A DNA stretch of 64,000 bases, from NCBI GenBank assembly GCA_026913215.1, contig JAPTYK010000001.1, forward strand, positions 1,116,001-1,180,000. The letters run 5' to 3'. The position numbers and the translations under genes are program-made. Each line of letters opens with the position of its first letter. Position 1 is the first letter of the stretch. The DNA comes from Streptomyces diastatochromogenes (GTDB taxonomy: Bacteria; Actinomycetota; Actinomycetes; Streptomycetales; Streptomycetaceae). Shown here in pieces: positions 20,558 through 30,479 of this stretch. Below the pieces are notes generated by a model. It did not search any database. It had not been told where the DNA came from and saw only the letters and a program-made list of their open reading frames with translations.

Positions 20558-20931
20558 GTGCAGACCGACATCGATCCGCGCAGCCTGATCGGCCGCAAGG
20601 CGTTCGACCGGAACGGGCACAAGATCGGAACCGTGGACGAGGTGTACCTGGACGACGCGACCGGCATCCCCGAATGGGCCGCGGTCCGCACGGGCCTGTT
20701 CAGCCGGGACGCCTTCGTCCCCCTGGAGCCGAGCGCCCTGCTCGACGACGGCCTCCACATCCCGTACGAGCGGGCCCTCATCAAGGACGCCCCCGACTTC
20801 GGGGTGGGCCGCCACCTCTCCCCGAGCAGGAACTCCAGCTGTACCGCCACTACAGCCTCGCCCTGCCGCCCCCGTCCCGGGACGTCCCCGACACCGACTT
20901 CGGCCGCCTGGCGGGCCAGGACGGCACCTGA
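20558..20931 (+). CDS. PRC-barrel domain protein
   Basis: About 124 residues starting at GTG 20558 behind a strong TTGGAGGGACC ribosome site. The PRC-barrel is visible as DPRSLIGRKAFDRNGHKIG, TVDEVYLDDATGIPEWAAV and AFVPLEPSALLDDGLHIPYE. PRC-barrel proteins are small beta-barrels used in RNA maturation (RimM) and as adaptors; free actinobacterial versions have unknown roles and are often stress-induced. A one-base loss near 20823 shifts the frame before the tail EQELQLYRHYSLALPPP. It is divergent from gcvP across the riboswitch leader and converges with dinB over a terminator. Confidence 0.85.
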
Positions 20932-20951
20932 GCCCCCGCCCCGAGGACGGA

Positions 20952-20977
20952 CCCACCCGCGCGCCGGTGCGGGTGGG
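20952..20977. terminator. convergent terminator
   Basis: CCCACCCGC / GCGGGTGGG (20952-20960 and 20969-20977) between the PRC-barrel gene and the end of dinB. Confidence 0.7.
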
Positions 20978-20982
20978 CGCCG

Positions 20983-22353
20983 TCACGCCGCCTCGTCCCG
21001 CCGGACCAGCGGCAGCGGCTCCGCCGGTGCGAGTTCCGGGTCGTCCACGGCGAACGTCCGCACCCGCCCCGGCCCGGACCAGGGCTCCTCGAACCGCACC
21101 GTGACCCGCCCGACCCCGCTCCCCTGGACCCACCCGGCCCCGTGCACGGCGTGCCGCACGTCGTGTCCGGGCGCCCACACCCGCTCGGCGCCCTCCGTCG
21201 CGGCGGAAGGCGTCTCCTCCGCCTCCGGGGCGGGGTCTCCGCCGCCGGCCGCTCCGAGGCCGCCGCCCGCTCCGAGGCCCCCGCCTCCGCCTGGGCGAAC
21301 AGGTCCTCCTGCGTGTAGTCCGCGAGCCCGCTCACCCCCACCCCCAGCAGCCGCACGCCCCCGGTCGTGTCCACCGCCTCCAGGAGCCGCCCCGCCGCCT
21401 CCCGGACGACCCCGGGTCGTCCGTCGGCCCCGCAGCGTCTCGGACCGGGTGAGGGTCGAGAAGTCGTAGCGCCGCACCTTGAGGACGATGGTCCGCCCGG
21501 AGTGCCCCGAGGCCCTCAGCCGCGCCACGCACCGCTCCGCGAGCCGTTCGACCTCGGTCCGGATCCGCACCCGGTCGTGGAGGTCCACGTCGAAGGTGTC
21601 CTCGACCGACACCGACTTGGTCTCCCGCTCGGCCACCACGGGCCGGTCGTCGTACCCCTGGGCCATCCGGTGCAGCGAGGTCCCGTGCGCCCGCCCCAGG
21701 AGCCGTACGAGCTCGTCCTCGCCCGCCTCCACGAGGTCGGCGACGGTGGTCATGCCGGCGCGCCGCAGGTGCTCCCCGGTGGCCGGCCCGACCCCGGGCA
21801 GGATCCGCACCGACCGCGGCCCGAGCAGCTCCCGCTCCGTCCCGGGCTCGATGAGGACGAGCCCGTTCGGCTTGGCCTCCTCGGAGGCGATCTTCGCGAT
21901 CATCTTGGACCCGGCGAGCCCCACGGACCCGCTGAGTCCGGTTGTCGCGAGGATGTCGGCCCGCAGCCGCTCCCCCGCGGCCCGCGCGCTCGCCCTGTCG
22001 TCGGCGACGCCGCCCGCTTCGAGGTCGACGAAGGCCTCGTCGAGGCTGAGGGGCTCCACGAGCGGCGAGAGCCGCCGGAGCAGTTCCATGACCTGCTCGC
22101 TGATCGAGCGGTAGAAGGCGAAGCGCGGCACGAGATAGGCCGCGTTCGGCGCGAGCCGGCGCGCCTGGCCCATCGGCATGGCCGAGTGCACCCCGAAGCG
22201 GCGGGCCTCGTAGGAGGCGGTGGCGACCACGCCCCGGGGCCCGAGGCCGCCGACGATCACGGGCTTTCCGCGCAGGCTGGGCTTCGACGCCTGCTCGGCG
22301 GCGGCGAAGAAGGCATCCATGTCGAGATGCAGGATCGTGGGCGCGGCTCTCAC
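20983..22353 (-). CDS. dinB: DNA polymerase IV (Y-family)
   Basis: A Y-family translesion polymerase of about 457 residues. Motifs: ILHLDMDAFFAAAEQ (first catalytic Asp), VATASYEARRFGVHSAMPMG (finger), PLSLDEAFVDL (second catalytic acidic pair) and the palm end GLAGSKMIAKIASEEAKPNG; a helix-hairpin-helix (ILPGVGPATGEHLRRAG) follows. The little-finger end DRPVVAERETKSVSVEDTF is intact. The C-terminal 130 residues are scrambled by frameshifts between about 21430 and 21240, where other frames supply VRLLGVGVSGLADYTQEDLF. It starts at GTG 22353. It makes error-prone bypass products, and adds to DNA-damage tolerance. A short hairpin lies upstream. Confidence 0.92.
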   Translation of the reverse strand: MRAAPTILHLDMDAFFAAAEQASKPSLRGKPVIVGGLGPRGVVATASYEARRFGVHSAMPMGQARRLAPNAAYLVPRFAFYRSISEQVMELLRRLSPLVEPLSLDEAFVDLEAGGVADDRASARAAGERLRADILATTGLSGSVGLAGSKMIAKIASEEAKPNGLVLIEPGTERELLGPRSVRILPGVGPATGEHLRRAGMTTVADLVEAGEDELVRLLGRAHGTSLHRMAQGYDDRPVVAERETKSVSVEDTFDVDLHDRVRIRTEVERLAERCVARLRASGHSGRTIVLKVRRYDFSTLTRSETLRGRRTTRGRPGGGGAAPGGGGHDRGRAAAGGGGERARGLHAGGPVRPGGGGGLGAGGGLGAAGGGDPAPEAEETPSAATEGAERVWAPGHDVRHAVHGAGWVQGSGVGRVTVRFEEPWSGPGRVRTFAVDDPELAPAEPLPLVRRDEAA

Positions 22354-22381
22354 GTCCGATGCTGCCCTACGCCACTGACAA

Positions 22382-22403
22382 CGCCCCGAGGAACACCGGG
22401 GCG
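22382..22403 (-). terminator. short hairpin, possible terminator
   Basis: CGCCCCG-N8-CGGGGCG (22382-22388, 22397-22403) between the MerR gene at 22445 and dinB. It would end the MerR transcript before dinB. The stem is short, so the call is weak. Confidence 0.4.
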
Positions 22404-22444
22404 GGATCCCGGCCCCGCCCGGCCCGCCCGGCCCCTCGGCGGGC

Positions 22445-23062
22445 TCAGACCGCCTTGTCGCGCCGCCGGCGTGCCAGCTCGTCGCCCGGGTTGTGCCGGA
22501 CCAGCGTCTCGCCGGTGTCGACCCGCTCCCCGTGGAGCTGCGAGAGCGCCCCCTCGACGTCGCGCCAGACGACCCCCACGGCGATGCCGAAGACACCCTG
22601 CCCGCCCTGGAGGAGGTCCACGACCTCGTCGGGCGAGGAGCACTCGTACACCGTGGCCCCGTCGCTCATGAGCGTCATCCGCTCCAGGTCCCGGAAGCCC
22701 CGGGCGCGCAGGTGCTGCACCGCGGCCCGGATGTTCTGGAGGGCCACCCCGGTGTCGAGGAAACGCTTGACGATCTTCAGTACGACGACGTCGCGGAAGC
22801 TGTAGAGCCGCTGCGTCCCCGACCCGTACGCGGGCCGCACGCTCGGCTCCACGAGCCCGGTGCGCGCCCAGTAGTCCAGCTGGCGATAGGTGATCCCGGC
22901 GGCCGCGCAGGCCGTCGGACCGCGGTAGCCGACCACCGCGTCGGCGACGCCGACACCGTTGTCCGTCCCGAAGTCGCCCACACTGCCGTGAAGCGGATAC
23001 GGACCGCTCTCTCCGGACACGCGTCCGAGCGAGCTCCCTGCCGTACCGTCCGCGCTGCTCAT
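22445..23062 (-). CDS. MerR-type regulator, Rv1830-like
   Basis: A 205-residue MerR-family protein. After a variable N-terminal 45 residues (MSSADGTAGSSLGRVSG...), the DNA-binding domain reads GPTACAAAGITYRQLDYWAR, TGLVEPSVRPAYGSGTQRLY, SFRDVVVLKIVKRFLDTGVA, then a C-terminal effector region with GATVYECSSPDEVVDLLQGG. Gene order (MerR, bifunctional nuclease, MerR, FHA) matches the mycobacterial Rv1830-Rv1829-Rv1828-Rv1827 block, so this is the counterpart of Rv1830, a regulator tied to growth and division. ATG 23060-23062 is the start. It is intact. Confidence 0.85.
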   Translation of the reverse strand: MSSADGTAGSSLGRVSGESGPYPLHGSVGDFGTDNGVGVADAVVGYRGPTACAAAGITYRQLDYWARTGLVEPSVRPAYGSGTQRLYSFRDVVVLKIVKRFLDTGVALQNIRAAVQHLRARGFRDLERMTLMSDGATVYECSSPDEVVDLLQGGQGVFGIAVGVVWRDVEGALSQLHGERVDTGETLVRHNPGDELARRRRDKAV

Positions 23063-23254
23063 CACGCCGACCCTCCGTCCTTGACCTGCCCACACGAAGG
23101 TAGGCAGTCACCCGGGGTGCGTCAACGATCGCCACACTCGGCACGCCGAGTGATAATCACCCTGAGAGTGGTTTCGCGTGTCCCTCTCCGGGGAAAGGCT
23201 ACTCGAATGCTCTGACGGCACCCCGCGAACGGCCTCCGGCCGCACCGCTCCGCC

Positions 23255-23728
23255 CTACTGGCTGCTGCTCCCGAAGTCCTCCGGTGAGATCTGGTCGAGG
23301 AACTCGCGGAACTTCTCCACCTCGTCCTCCTGCTCATCCGGAATCGCGATGCCGGCGTCGTCCAGCACACCGTCGCTGCCGAAGATCGGCGTCCCGGTCC
23401 GCAGGGCGAGCGCTATCGCGTCCGACGGCCGCGCGCTGACCTCGACGCCGCTGGCGAAGACCAGTTCGGCGTAGAAGACCCCGTCGCGCAGATCCGTGAT
23501 GCGGACCTCGGTGAGCTCCTGTCCCACGGCCTCCAGCACGTCCTTGAACAGGTCGTGCGTCAGCGGCCGCGGCGGGGCCATCCCCTGCTGGGCGAAGGCG
23601 ATCGCGGTCGCCTCCCCCGGTCCGATCCAGATGGGGAGGTACCGATCGCCTCCCACTTCACGCAGGAGCACGATCGGCTGGTTGGAGGGCATTTCCACCC
23701 GGACACCCACAACGTCGAGCTCGTTCAC
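23255..23728 (-). CDS. bifunctional nuclease family protein
   Basis: An intact 157-residue BFN-domain (DUF151) protein: MNELDVVGVRVEMPSNQPIV, then GDRYLPIWIGPGEATAIAF, PPRPLTHDLFKDVLEAVG and VEVSARPSDAIALALRTG. The family is named from a plant protein with reported DNase/RNase activity; the bacterial role is unproven. It is the counterpart of mycobacterial Rv1829. The acidic C-terminal tail (DEQEDEVEKFREFLDQ) is usual for actinobacteria. A 192-base gap separates it from the MerR gene; 85 bases separate it from the FtsR-like gene upstream. Confidence 0.93.
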   Translation of the reverse strand: MNELDVVGVRVEMPSNQPIVLLREVGGDRYLPIWIGPGEATAIAFAQQGMAPPRPLTHDLFKDVLEAVGQELTEVRITDLRDGVFYAELVFASGVEVSARPSDAIALALRTGTPIFGSDGVLDDAGIAIPDEQEDEVEKFREFLDQISPEDFGSSSQ

Positions 23729-23813
23729 ACAGCAACCCTAGGACGTGCCCGACCGGTTTGGATAGTCGGGCCCCGAGCGACCCCTACAGGGCCTTCCCGG
23801 GGCCCCTTCCGGG

Positions 23814-24559
23814 TCACTGGAGCCGGATCCCCAGCGCGGCCTGGACGAGCGCCGCGTGCAGCCGCACCGACTGCGCGGCCAGCTCCTGCGCGGTGGCCTC
23901 CGCGTGGGCCCTGGTCTGCGGGTTGCGGTGCCGGCGCAAGGGCGCGACCACCTGCTCGATCAGCCCGGCCTCCCGGTCGGCGGCCGCCTTGACGGCCCGC
24001 AGGTGCCGGGGTTCCAGACCGAATCGCCCCAGATCCGCGACGAGTCGTGCGACGGTCACGGTCTCGGCGTCGTAGCCGCCGCCCTCCGCCTCGGCGATCA
24101 GACCGTACGACTCCCACTCGACGAGCTCGGCCTCGGTCACCTCCGCGGCGGCGATCAGTTCGGCCCGGCCGAGCCGCGCGACGGTCGGCGCGTCCGCCTC
24201 GTCCTGCTCCCAGGGACCGTCGAGCAGGTCACGCCGGCGCCCGGGGCCGGGAGCTTGATCGGCTCGCCCCGTTCGAGGGCGTCGAGGTGCTCGCGGATGA
24301 CCTTCAGCGGAAGGTAGTGGTCCCGCTGCATCCGCAGGATGCGGGCGAGCCGCTCCACGTCCTGCGGGCTGAACTTCCGGTACCCGGAGGCCGTCCGCCG
24401 GGGCTCGACCAGCCCCTCGGCCTCCAGGAACCGGATCTTGGAGATCGTCACTTCGGGAAATTCGTCGCGCAGCTGGCTCAGCACCGTGCCGATGCTGACC
24501 AGCCGGTCGCCCGCGGTGGCGGTGCCGGATCCGGCACCGCCCGTCGGTGTTCGCAGCAT
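23814..24559 (-). CDS. FtsR-like MerR regulator
   Basis: About 248 residues. The DNA-binding domain reads [60 protein letters not shown]; the C-terminal part, in another frame after a lost base near 24235, reads [20 protein letters not shown] and [20 protein letters not shown]. This is the Rv1828/FtsR type; FtsR of Corynebacterium activates ftsZ and related division genes. The position between the FHA protein gene and the bifunctional nuclease gene supports the assignment. ATG 24557-24559 (MLRTPTGG) is the start. Frameshifted only in this consensus, I think; the protein is probably essential or important in the living strain. Confidence 0.85.
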
Positions 24560-24590
24560 GAACCTTCCCTGAAGGGGCTTCCCCGAGGCG

Positions 24591-25421
24591 TCACACGCCT
24601 CGCTGGCTCGAGTAGAAGACCAGCCGGTACTTGCCGATCTGCACCTCGTCGCCGTTGGACAGGACGACCGAGTCGATCGGCTCGCGGTTGACGTACGTGC
24701 CGTTGAGGCTGCCGACGTCAGCGACAGTGAAGCTGCCGTCCTGCCCCCGCCGGAACTCGACATGCCGCCGGGAGACCGTGAAGTCGTCCAGGAAGATGTC
24801 GCTCTGCGGGTGACGGCCGGCCGTCGTCAGCTCGCCGTCGAGCAGGAAACGGCTGCCCGAGTTCGGTCCCCGGCGCACCACGAGGAGCGCGGAGCCCAGC
24901 GGCAGCGCCTCCACGGCGGCCAGCGCCTCGGGAGACAGCGACGGAAGGGCGGTCTGACCGGTGACCTCCGCGTCGTACGCCTCGAGACCCGAGATGGAGA
25001 TCGTCGACGTCGTCTCCGACGCGCGCTCGGGAGCGATCCCGCCCCGCAGCGGCGTGCCGCAGTGGGAGCAGAAGCGGCTGTCGGCGGTGTTGCGGTGACC
25101 GCACCTCGTGCACACCGGCATGGACGCATCCTCCTGCCGCGGCTGCCCCGCGGAGGTCTGTGTGGCGTACGGGTCGGACGTAAACCCTCCACCCGTACTT
25201 GAGGTTGATGGTTCTCCGAAACCTATGCGGGCGGCACCGGCGGGGTCAACAGAAGACGCGCCCTGTGTGCCCGGAATGTCACCGCCCCGGCCGGCGACCT
25301 CGTCGCGGAAGAGCGGGCGCTCGCCGCCCTGCTCCTCGCTCTGGGCGTGGCGCGACGCGGCGTGCTTGGCGCTGCCGTCCTCACGTCCACTCTTGCCGAA
25401 CAACTTCGCAAAAAAACTCAC
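24591..25421 (-). CDS. FHA-domain protein with zinc ribbon (GarA-like)
   Basis: An intact 276-residue protein. Order: N-terminal helix [15 protein letters not shown], a 90-residue low-complexity linker, a zinc ribbon CTRCGH...CSHCG (about 104-122), the short motif SETTSTISI near 137, and a C-terminal FHA domain with [15 protein letters not shown] and GSLNGTYVN (about 195-270). In mycobacterial GarA and corynebacterial OdhI an ETTS-type motif before the FHA domain is phosphorylated by Ser/Thr kinases and then bound by the FHA domain, which switches control of 2-oxoglutarate metabolism. The same motif and gene neighbourhood are seen here, so a GarA-like role is inferred. The zinc ribbon and long linker are additions to the mycobacterial design. 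The next gene is the FtsR-like regulator, 31 bases downstream. Confidence 0.88.
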   Translation of the reverse strand: MSFFAKLFGKSGREDGSAKHAASRHAQSEEQGGERPLFRDEVAGRGGDIPGTQGASSVDPAGAARIGFGEPSTSSTGGGFTSDPYATQTSAGQPRQEDASMPVCTRCGHRNTADSRFCSHCGTPLRGGIAPERASETTSTISISGLEAYDAEVTGQTALPSLSPEALAAVEALPLGSALLVVRRGPNSGSRFLLDGELTTAGRHPQSDIFLDDFTVSRRHVEFRRGQDGSFTVADVGSLNGTYVNREPIDSVVLSNGDEVQIGKYRLVFYSSQRGV

Positions 25422-25610
25422 GGGCGATTCCCCTTGACCGAAACAGACCCGCCCGTGGGGCAGGACGAACCGAAATCCTTCACACCTGCCGACCCGGACA
25501 CCTTCACAACGTCCGTATCCTCCGGACAGTTTCCACCACGCACCACTGTTGTGATGCGCCGACCCCCCGCAACGTCTTGCCCTTGTCGCGGGACCCCCCT
25601 CGTCCCCCTC

Positions 25611-26620
25611 TCACTGGGAGGACGACTGAGCGTAGTCAGGCCGCTTCGCGGGTCGCAAGGCGTCGACGACGATCTTCGCCGCCCGCTCCACCGTGGCCGT
25701 GGCCTGCTCCTTCTCCAGGGTCTGCACGACACCGCCGGGGATGTTGAGCGCGGGCTCGAGATCTTCCGGCTTGCCGATGACCTTGAAGACGTACGGAGCG
25801 GCCACCTTCGTTCCATCGATCCGCATGTCATCACCGCTACCGGTGAAATAACTGTCCGCCACCACCCGGACCCCGTTCACCTGGATCGCCTCGGCGCCCG
25901 CCGCGCGCAGCTCCTGGATCGCGTCGAGCAGCATGTCCGACTCGACCGCCCCGGTGGGGTCCCCGACGGTGAGGGTGATGCCCGGCCCCTCGGCCGCGAC
26001 GGAACCGGCCAGGATGCCGAGCTGCCGCTCCTTCTCCTGGGTCTGCTTGCGCGCCTCCTCGGCCTGGTCCGAGCTGGACTCCAGCTCGGAACGCTGCTTC
26101 TCCAGGCGGGCCTTCTCGTCCTCCAGGCGCTGGGTGCGGTCGTCGAGTTCGTCGAGGATCCGCACGAGGTCCTCCTGCCGGGCCCCGCGCAGCGCGCTGT
26201 TCTCGCTCGTCGAGGAGACCTGGATGGCCAGCCCCAGACCGAGGACGAACAGCAGCAGCGCGACGACGAGTTGGGCCCGGGTCACCCGCGGTGGCCACAG
26301 GGCCGACACGAGCCTCCGCCGCCCACTCGGCTCGGCGACGGCGGGAGCCGGGACCGGGGCCGGTGGCGGGGACACGGCGGGCACCCGAGGCACGACGGGC
26401 ACCTCGGGCTCCACGGCCTTCGGCTTCACGAACCCGGGCGCGGCACCTTCGGCCTCGACGGCCTCGGCGGGCTCCACAGCCTCTGCCTCGCCACCCCGGC
26501 CCGCTCCGGACCCACGGGATTCTGGGACTTCTCGGACTTCTCGGGACCCTGCGGCCTCTCGGGGCCCTGCGGGTTCTCGGGATTCTGCGGCTTCTCGGGG
26601 TTCTGCGGGTTCTCGCTCAT
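25611..26620 (-). CDS. DUF881 family membrane protein
   Basis: About 336 residues. A Pro/Glu/Asn-rich cytoplasmic N-terminus with repeats such as NPQNPEKPQNPENPQGPERP precedes one membrane helix (QLVVALLLFVLGLGLAIQV), a predicted coiled coil (RILDELDDRTQRLEDEKARL...) and a DUF881 domain containing EGPGITLTVGDPTGAVESD, LLDAIQELRAAGAEAIQVNG and PPYVFKVIG-like APYVFKVIGKPEDLEPALN. DUF881 proteins come in pairs around Sbp in actinobacterial and firmicute cell-envelope/division loci; function not established. Starts are GTG 26629 (GTGA overlap with sbp stop) or ATG 26620; a frameshift near 26515 joins the N-terminal frame. Repeat-rich Pro/Glu tail is unusual. Confidence 0.82.
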
Positions 26621-26625
26621 CGGCC

Positions 26626-26958
26626 TCACGCCCGGAAGACGTGACGCCGGATGGCGGCCGCGTTGGAGAAGATGCGGATGCCGAGCACGACGACCACACC
26701 GGTCGACAGCTGCGCGCCCACGCCCAGCTTGTCGCCGAGGAAGACGATCAGCGCGGCCACGACCACGTTGGACAGGAACGAGACCACGAAGACCTTGTCG
26801 ACGAAGATCCCGTCGAGCATGGCCCGCAGGCCGCCGAAGACCGCGTCGAGGGCGGCGACCACGGCGATCGGAAGATAGGGCTCGACCACCGCCGGAACCT
26901 CGGGACGGACCAACAGTCCGACCACGACTCCGACGATCAGGCCCAGTACGGCGATCAC
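26626..26958 (-). CDS. sbp: small basic family membrane protein
   Basis: A 110-residue Sbp-type membrane protein: MIAVLGLIVGVVVGLLVRPE, PIAVVAALDAVFGGLRAMLD, then VVSFLSNVVVAALIVFLGDK and a basic end AAAIRRHVFRA. Small basic proteins sit in the membrane and are found between two DUF881 genes near division genes in many Gram-positive bacteria; the function is unknown. It overlaps both neighbours: its stop overlaps the following DUF881 start (GTGA) and its ATG overlaps the preceding DUF881 stop (ATGA), so the three are translationally coupled. Confidence 0.92.
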   Translation of the reverse strand: MIAVLGLIVGVVVGLLVRPEVPAVVEPYLPIAVVAALDAVFGGLRAMLDGIFVDKVFVVSFLSNVVVAALIVFLGDKLGVGAQLSTGVVVVLGIRIFSNAAAIRRHVFRA

Positions 26959-27883
26959 GATGTGCCCTTCCCTGTGTCGGCCGTGGCCCGACCGGAGGGC
27001 GTCGGCGCCCCGGCCCCCCTCGGCTCTGCGGTACGTACGGTCAGGCTCGGCGCGGCCGGCAGGCGCACGTCGCCCTCGGCCGAGATCCTGCTCCTGATCC
27101 CGAAGTTCTCCACCAGCGCGTGCAGGTACTGCCCGTCCGCGCTGTCCTGGAACGCGGTGCTCAGCCGCTGCCCGTCCCCGATCGCGAGGACGGTGTACGG
27201 CGGCACCAGCGGCTTGTTGTCGACCAGTATCGCGTCACCGGCGGCGCGGATCGCGGACAGCGATGTCAGCCGCTGCCCGTTGATCGCTACGGCCTCGGCG
27301 CCCGACTCCCACAGCCCGTTGACCACCCGCTGCATGTCCCGGTCGCGGACCCGGCCCGTGTCGGAGAAGCCGCTGCTCTCCCGCGGCCCGCCGCCCCCGG
27401 TGTCGGTTCCCTTGGCGTCGTCGACGACGAGCTTCACGCCGGGACCGTGCACGGGCGTCGCCCCCGACAGGAGCGCCACGAGCTCGGCCTGGTCGCCGCC
27501 GTGCTGCTGGAGTGCCTGCCGCTGGCGGTCCCCGACCTCGGTCCGGATCCGCTCGACGTCCGCTTCCAGCTCGTCGGCGGTCGACGTCTCCCTGTCGATC
27601 CGGTCGATCAGGTCCTGCCGCTCCTTGGCGACGACCGGCGCGGAGATCCGCGCCTCGGCCGCACCGACGGTCACGACGACGGCCGCGAGCAGAAGCCCGC
27701 GGCGACACCCAGTTTGGCCCGCAGGTTACGGGGCAGCCCACCGCCCTCGGCCGCGCGCCGCGCGGTCGCCTCGGCGTAGCCGTCGTCGAGCGCGTGGTCG
27801 ATCACGTTGTTCAGCAGCGACATGGACGCGTCCGGACGCGGCGGCGGTGATCCGGTGCTCCGAACGGGGGGCTGCTGCGACAT
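26955..27883 (-). CDS. DUF881 family membrane protein
   Basis: About 309 residues, the second DUF881 protein of the block. N-terminus MSQQPPVRSTGSPPPRPDAS, a Ser-rich cytoplasmic part with MSLLNNVIDHALDDGYAEAT, a frameshift near 27695 before the membrane helix (GFLLAAVVVTVGAA), a coiled coil (RQDLIDRIDRETSTADELEA) and the DUF881 domain with HGPGVKLVVDDAKGT, NGLWESGAEAVAINGQRLTS and VPPYTVLAIGDGQRL. This is the counterpart of mycobacterial Rv1823. The stop overlaps the start of sbp. A 101-base gap with a strong hairpin separates it from the guanylyltransferase gene. Confidence 0.85.
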
Positions 27884-27936
27884 GCCGCACATCGTCGCAC
27901 GTCGTACGGCCTACCGCCGAATGGCCCCACCGTACG

Positions 27937-27967
27937 GACGGGAGGCGCCCCTCGGGCACCTCCCGTC
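27937..27967 (-). terminator. hairpin terminator
   Basis: GACGGGAGG / CCTCCCGTC (27937-27945, 27959-27967) after the stop of the minus-strand guanylyltransferase/phosphomannomutase gene and before the DUF881 gene. Confidence 0.65.
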
Positions 27968-27984
27968 CTCACCGGCCCGGACCG

Positions 27985-30479
27985 TCAGCGACCTGCGCTG
28001 TCGACCACCTCGGCCCACTCGTCGAGCAGGGCCTGGGCGGAGGCGTCGTCGGGGCCCTCCGCCCACAGATGGGTGACGGCCTCGGCGGGGTCGGGCAGCA
28101 CCATCACCCACCGTCCGTCGGCCTCGACCACCCGGACCCCGTCGGTGGTGTCCACGAAGCGGCTGCCCGCCGCCTCCACCACCCTGCGCATGACGAGCCC
28201 CTTCACGGCCCACGGGGTCGCGATGTCCTTCTTCAGGACGTGCGCCCGCGGGATGCGGGCGTCGATCTGGCTGAGCGTGAGCTGTGTCCGCGCCACGAGC
28301 CCGATCAGCCGCACGAAGGCGGCGGCCCCGTCGAAGACACTGCTGAACTCGGGCACGATGAACCCGCCGCGCCCGTCACCGCCGAAGATCGTCGACTCCT
28401 CGCGTCCGACCCTCGTGAGGTCGTCGGGCGAGGTGGTCGTCCATTCGACCTGGGTGCCGTGGTAGGCGGCGACCTGCTCGGCGATGCGCGTCGTGGTGAC
28501 GGGCAGCGCCACCCGCCCGGAGCGCCGCTCGGCCGCCACCAGGTCGAGCATCACCAGGAGCGCCCGGTCGTCCTCGATGATCCGCCCCCGCTCGTCCACG
28601 AGCGAGAGCCGCTCGCCGACGGGGTCGAACCGCACCCCGAACGCGGCCCGCGCCGAGGCCACGATCTCCCCGAGCCGTACGAGCCCGGCCCGCCGGCTCT
28701 CGGCCGACTCGGTGGGACGGGACTCGTCGAGCCCGGGGTTGATGGTCAGCGAGTCGACCTGGAGCCGCCCGAGCAGGCTGGGCAGGACGAGCCCGGCGCT
28801 GCCGTTCGAGGCGTCCACGACGACCTTCAGCCCCGCCTCGGCGATCCCCGTGGTGTCGACGTTCCGCAGCAGCGATCCGGTGTACGAGTCGAAGACGCTC
28901 GCGGGGAAGGAGAGGTCACCGATCTCCCCGGGGAAGGCCCGCCGGTACTCCTGGCGCGCGAACACCCGGTCGAGCTTCCGCTGACCGCCCTGCGAGAGGT
29001 CGGCCCCGCGCTCGTCGAAGAACATGATGTCCACCGAATCGGGCACCCCGGGCGAGGTCCGCACCATGATCCCGCCGGCGCTTCCGCGCGCGGTCTGCTG
29101 CCGTGCCACGGGCAGCGGTACGTTCTCCAGGTCCCGTACGTCGATGGCGCTGGCCTGGAGCGCGGAGATCACCGCCCGTTTCAGGGCCCGGGCGCCCCGG
29201 GAGTGATCGCGTGCGGTGGTGACGGTCGCGCCCTTCTTCAGGGTCGTCGCGTACGCCCCCGCCAGCCGTACGGCCAGCTCGGGGGTGATCTCCACGTTCA
29301 GGATGCCGGAGACCCCGCGCGCCCCGAAGAGGTGGGCCTGTCCCCGGGACTCCCAGATGACCGAGGTGTTGACGAAGGCGCCGGCCTCGATCGTCTTGAA
29401 GGGGTAGACCCGCACGTTCCCCTGCACGATCGATTCTTCCCCGACGAGGCACTCGTCGCCGATGACGGCTCCGTCCTCGATCCGGGCGGCCCGCATGATG
29501 TCGGTGTTCTTCCCGATCACGCAGCCCCGCAGATTGCTCTGCTGCCCGATGTAGACGTTGTCGTGGACGACGGCCTTGTGCAGGAAGGCGCCGCTCTTCA
29601 CGACCACGTTCGAGCCGATGACGGTGTGCTCGCGGATCTCCGCGCCGCCTCGACCTTGGCGTAGTCCCCGATGTAGAGCGGCCCGCGCAGTTCCGCCTCG
29701 GGATGCACCTCGGCACCCTCGGCGACCCACACCCCGGGCGAGATCTCGAAGCCGTCGATGTCGACCTGGACCTTGCCCTCCAGGACGTCCGCCTGGGCCT
29801 TCACATAGCTCTCGTGGGTGCCGACGTCCTCCCAGTAGCCCTCGGCGACATAGCCGAAGATCGGCTTGCCCTCCTTCATGAGCTGCGGGAAGACATCACC
29901 CGACCAGTCGACCGACACGTCCGCTTCGACGTAGTCGAAGACCTCGGGCTCCATCACGTAGATGCCCGTGTTCACGGTGTCGGAGAAGACCTGCCCCCAG
30001 GTGGGTTTCTCCAGGAAGCGCTCGACCTTTCCTTCTTCGTCGACGATCGTGATCCCGAATTCCAGTGGATTGGGCACCCGGGTCAGACAGACCGTGACGA
30101 GGGCGCCCTTCTCCTTGTGGAAGGCGATGAGATCGGAGAGGTCGAAATCGGTGAGCGCATCCCCGGAGATGACGAGGAAAGCGTCGTCCTTCAACGCTTC
30201 CTCGGCGTTCTTCACACTTCCCGCTGTACCGAGTGGCTTTTCCTCGTTGGCATACGTGAGCTCCATCCCGAGCTCTTCTCCGTCGCCGAAGTAGTTCCTG
30301 ACGAGAGAGGCGAGAAACTGCACGGTGACGACGGTCTCGTTGAGACCGTGCCTCTTGAGCAGTCGTAGGACGTGCTCCATGATCGGCCGGTTCACCACCG
30401 GCAACAGAGGCTTGGGCATGCTCGAGGTCATGGGGCGAAGGCGGGTTCCTTCGCCACCGGCCATCACGACGGCCTTCAT
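27985..30479 (-). CDS. mannose-1-phosphate guanylyltransferase / phosphohexomutase-like fusion
   Basis: An 831-residue fusion. Residues 1-230: nucleotidyltransferase with [33 protein letters not shown] and [11 protein letters not shown]. Residues 250-370: left-handed beta-helix hexapeptide repeats ([20 protein letters not shown]...). Residues 390-830: alpha-D-phosphohexomutase fold with [34 protein letters not shown] and a C-terminal domain. The nucleotidyltransferase should make GDP-mannose or a related NDP-sugar for cell-wall glycans. The mutase part has lost its usual active-site loops: the phosphoserine loop reads [12 protein letters not shown] instead of TASHNP, the metal loop reads [15 protein letters not shown] instead of DGDADR, and the sugar loop reads [11 protein letters not shown] instead of GEQSGH. 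It may therefore be a non-catalytic domain. A frameshift near 29650 lies in the beta-helix. The gene is next to a phospholipid synthase and the division block. Confidence 0.85.
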
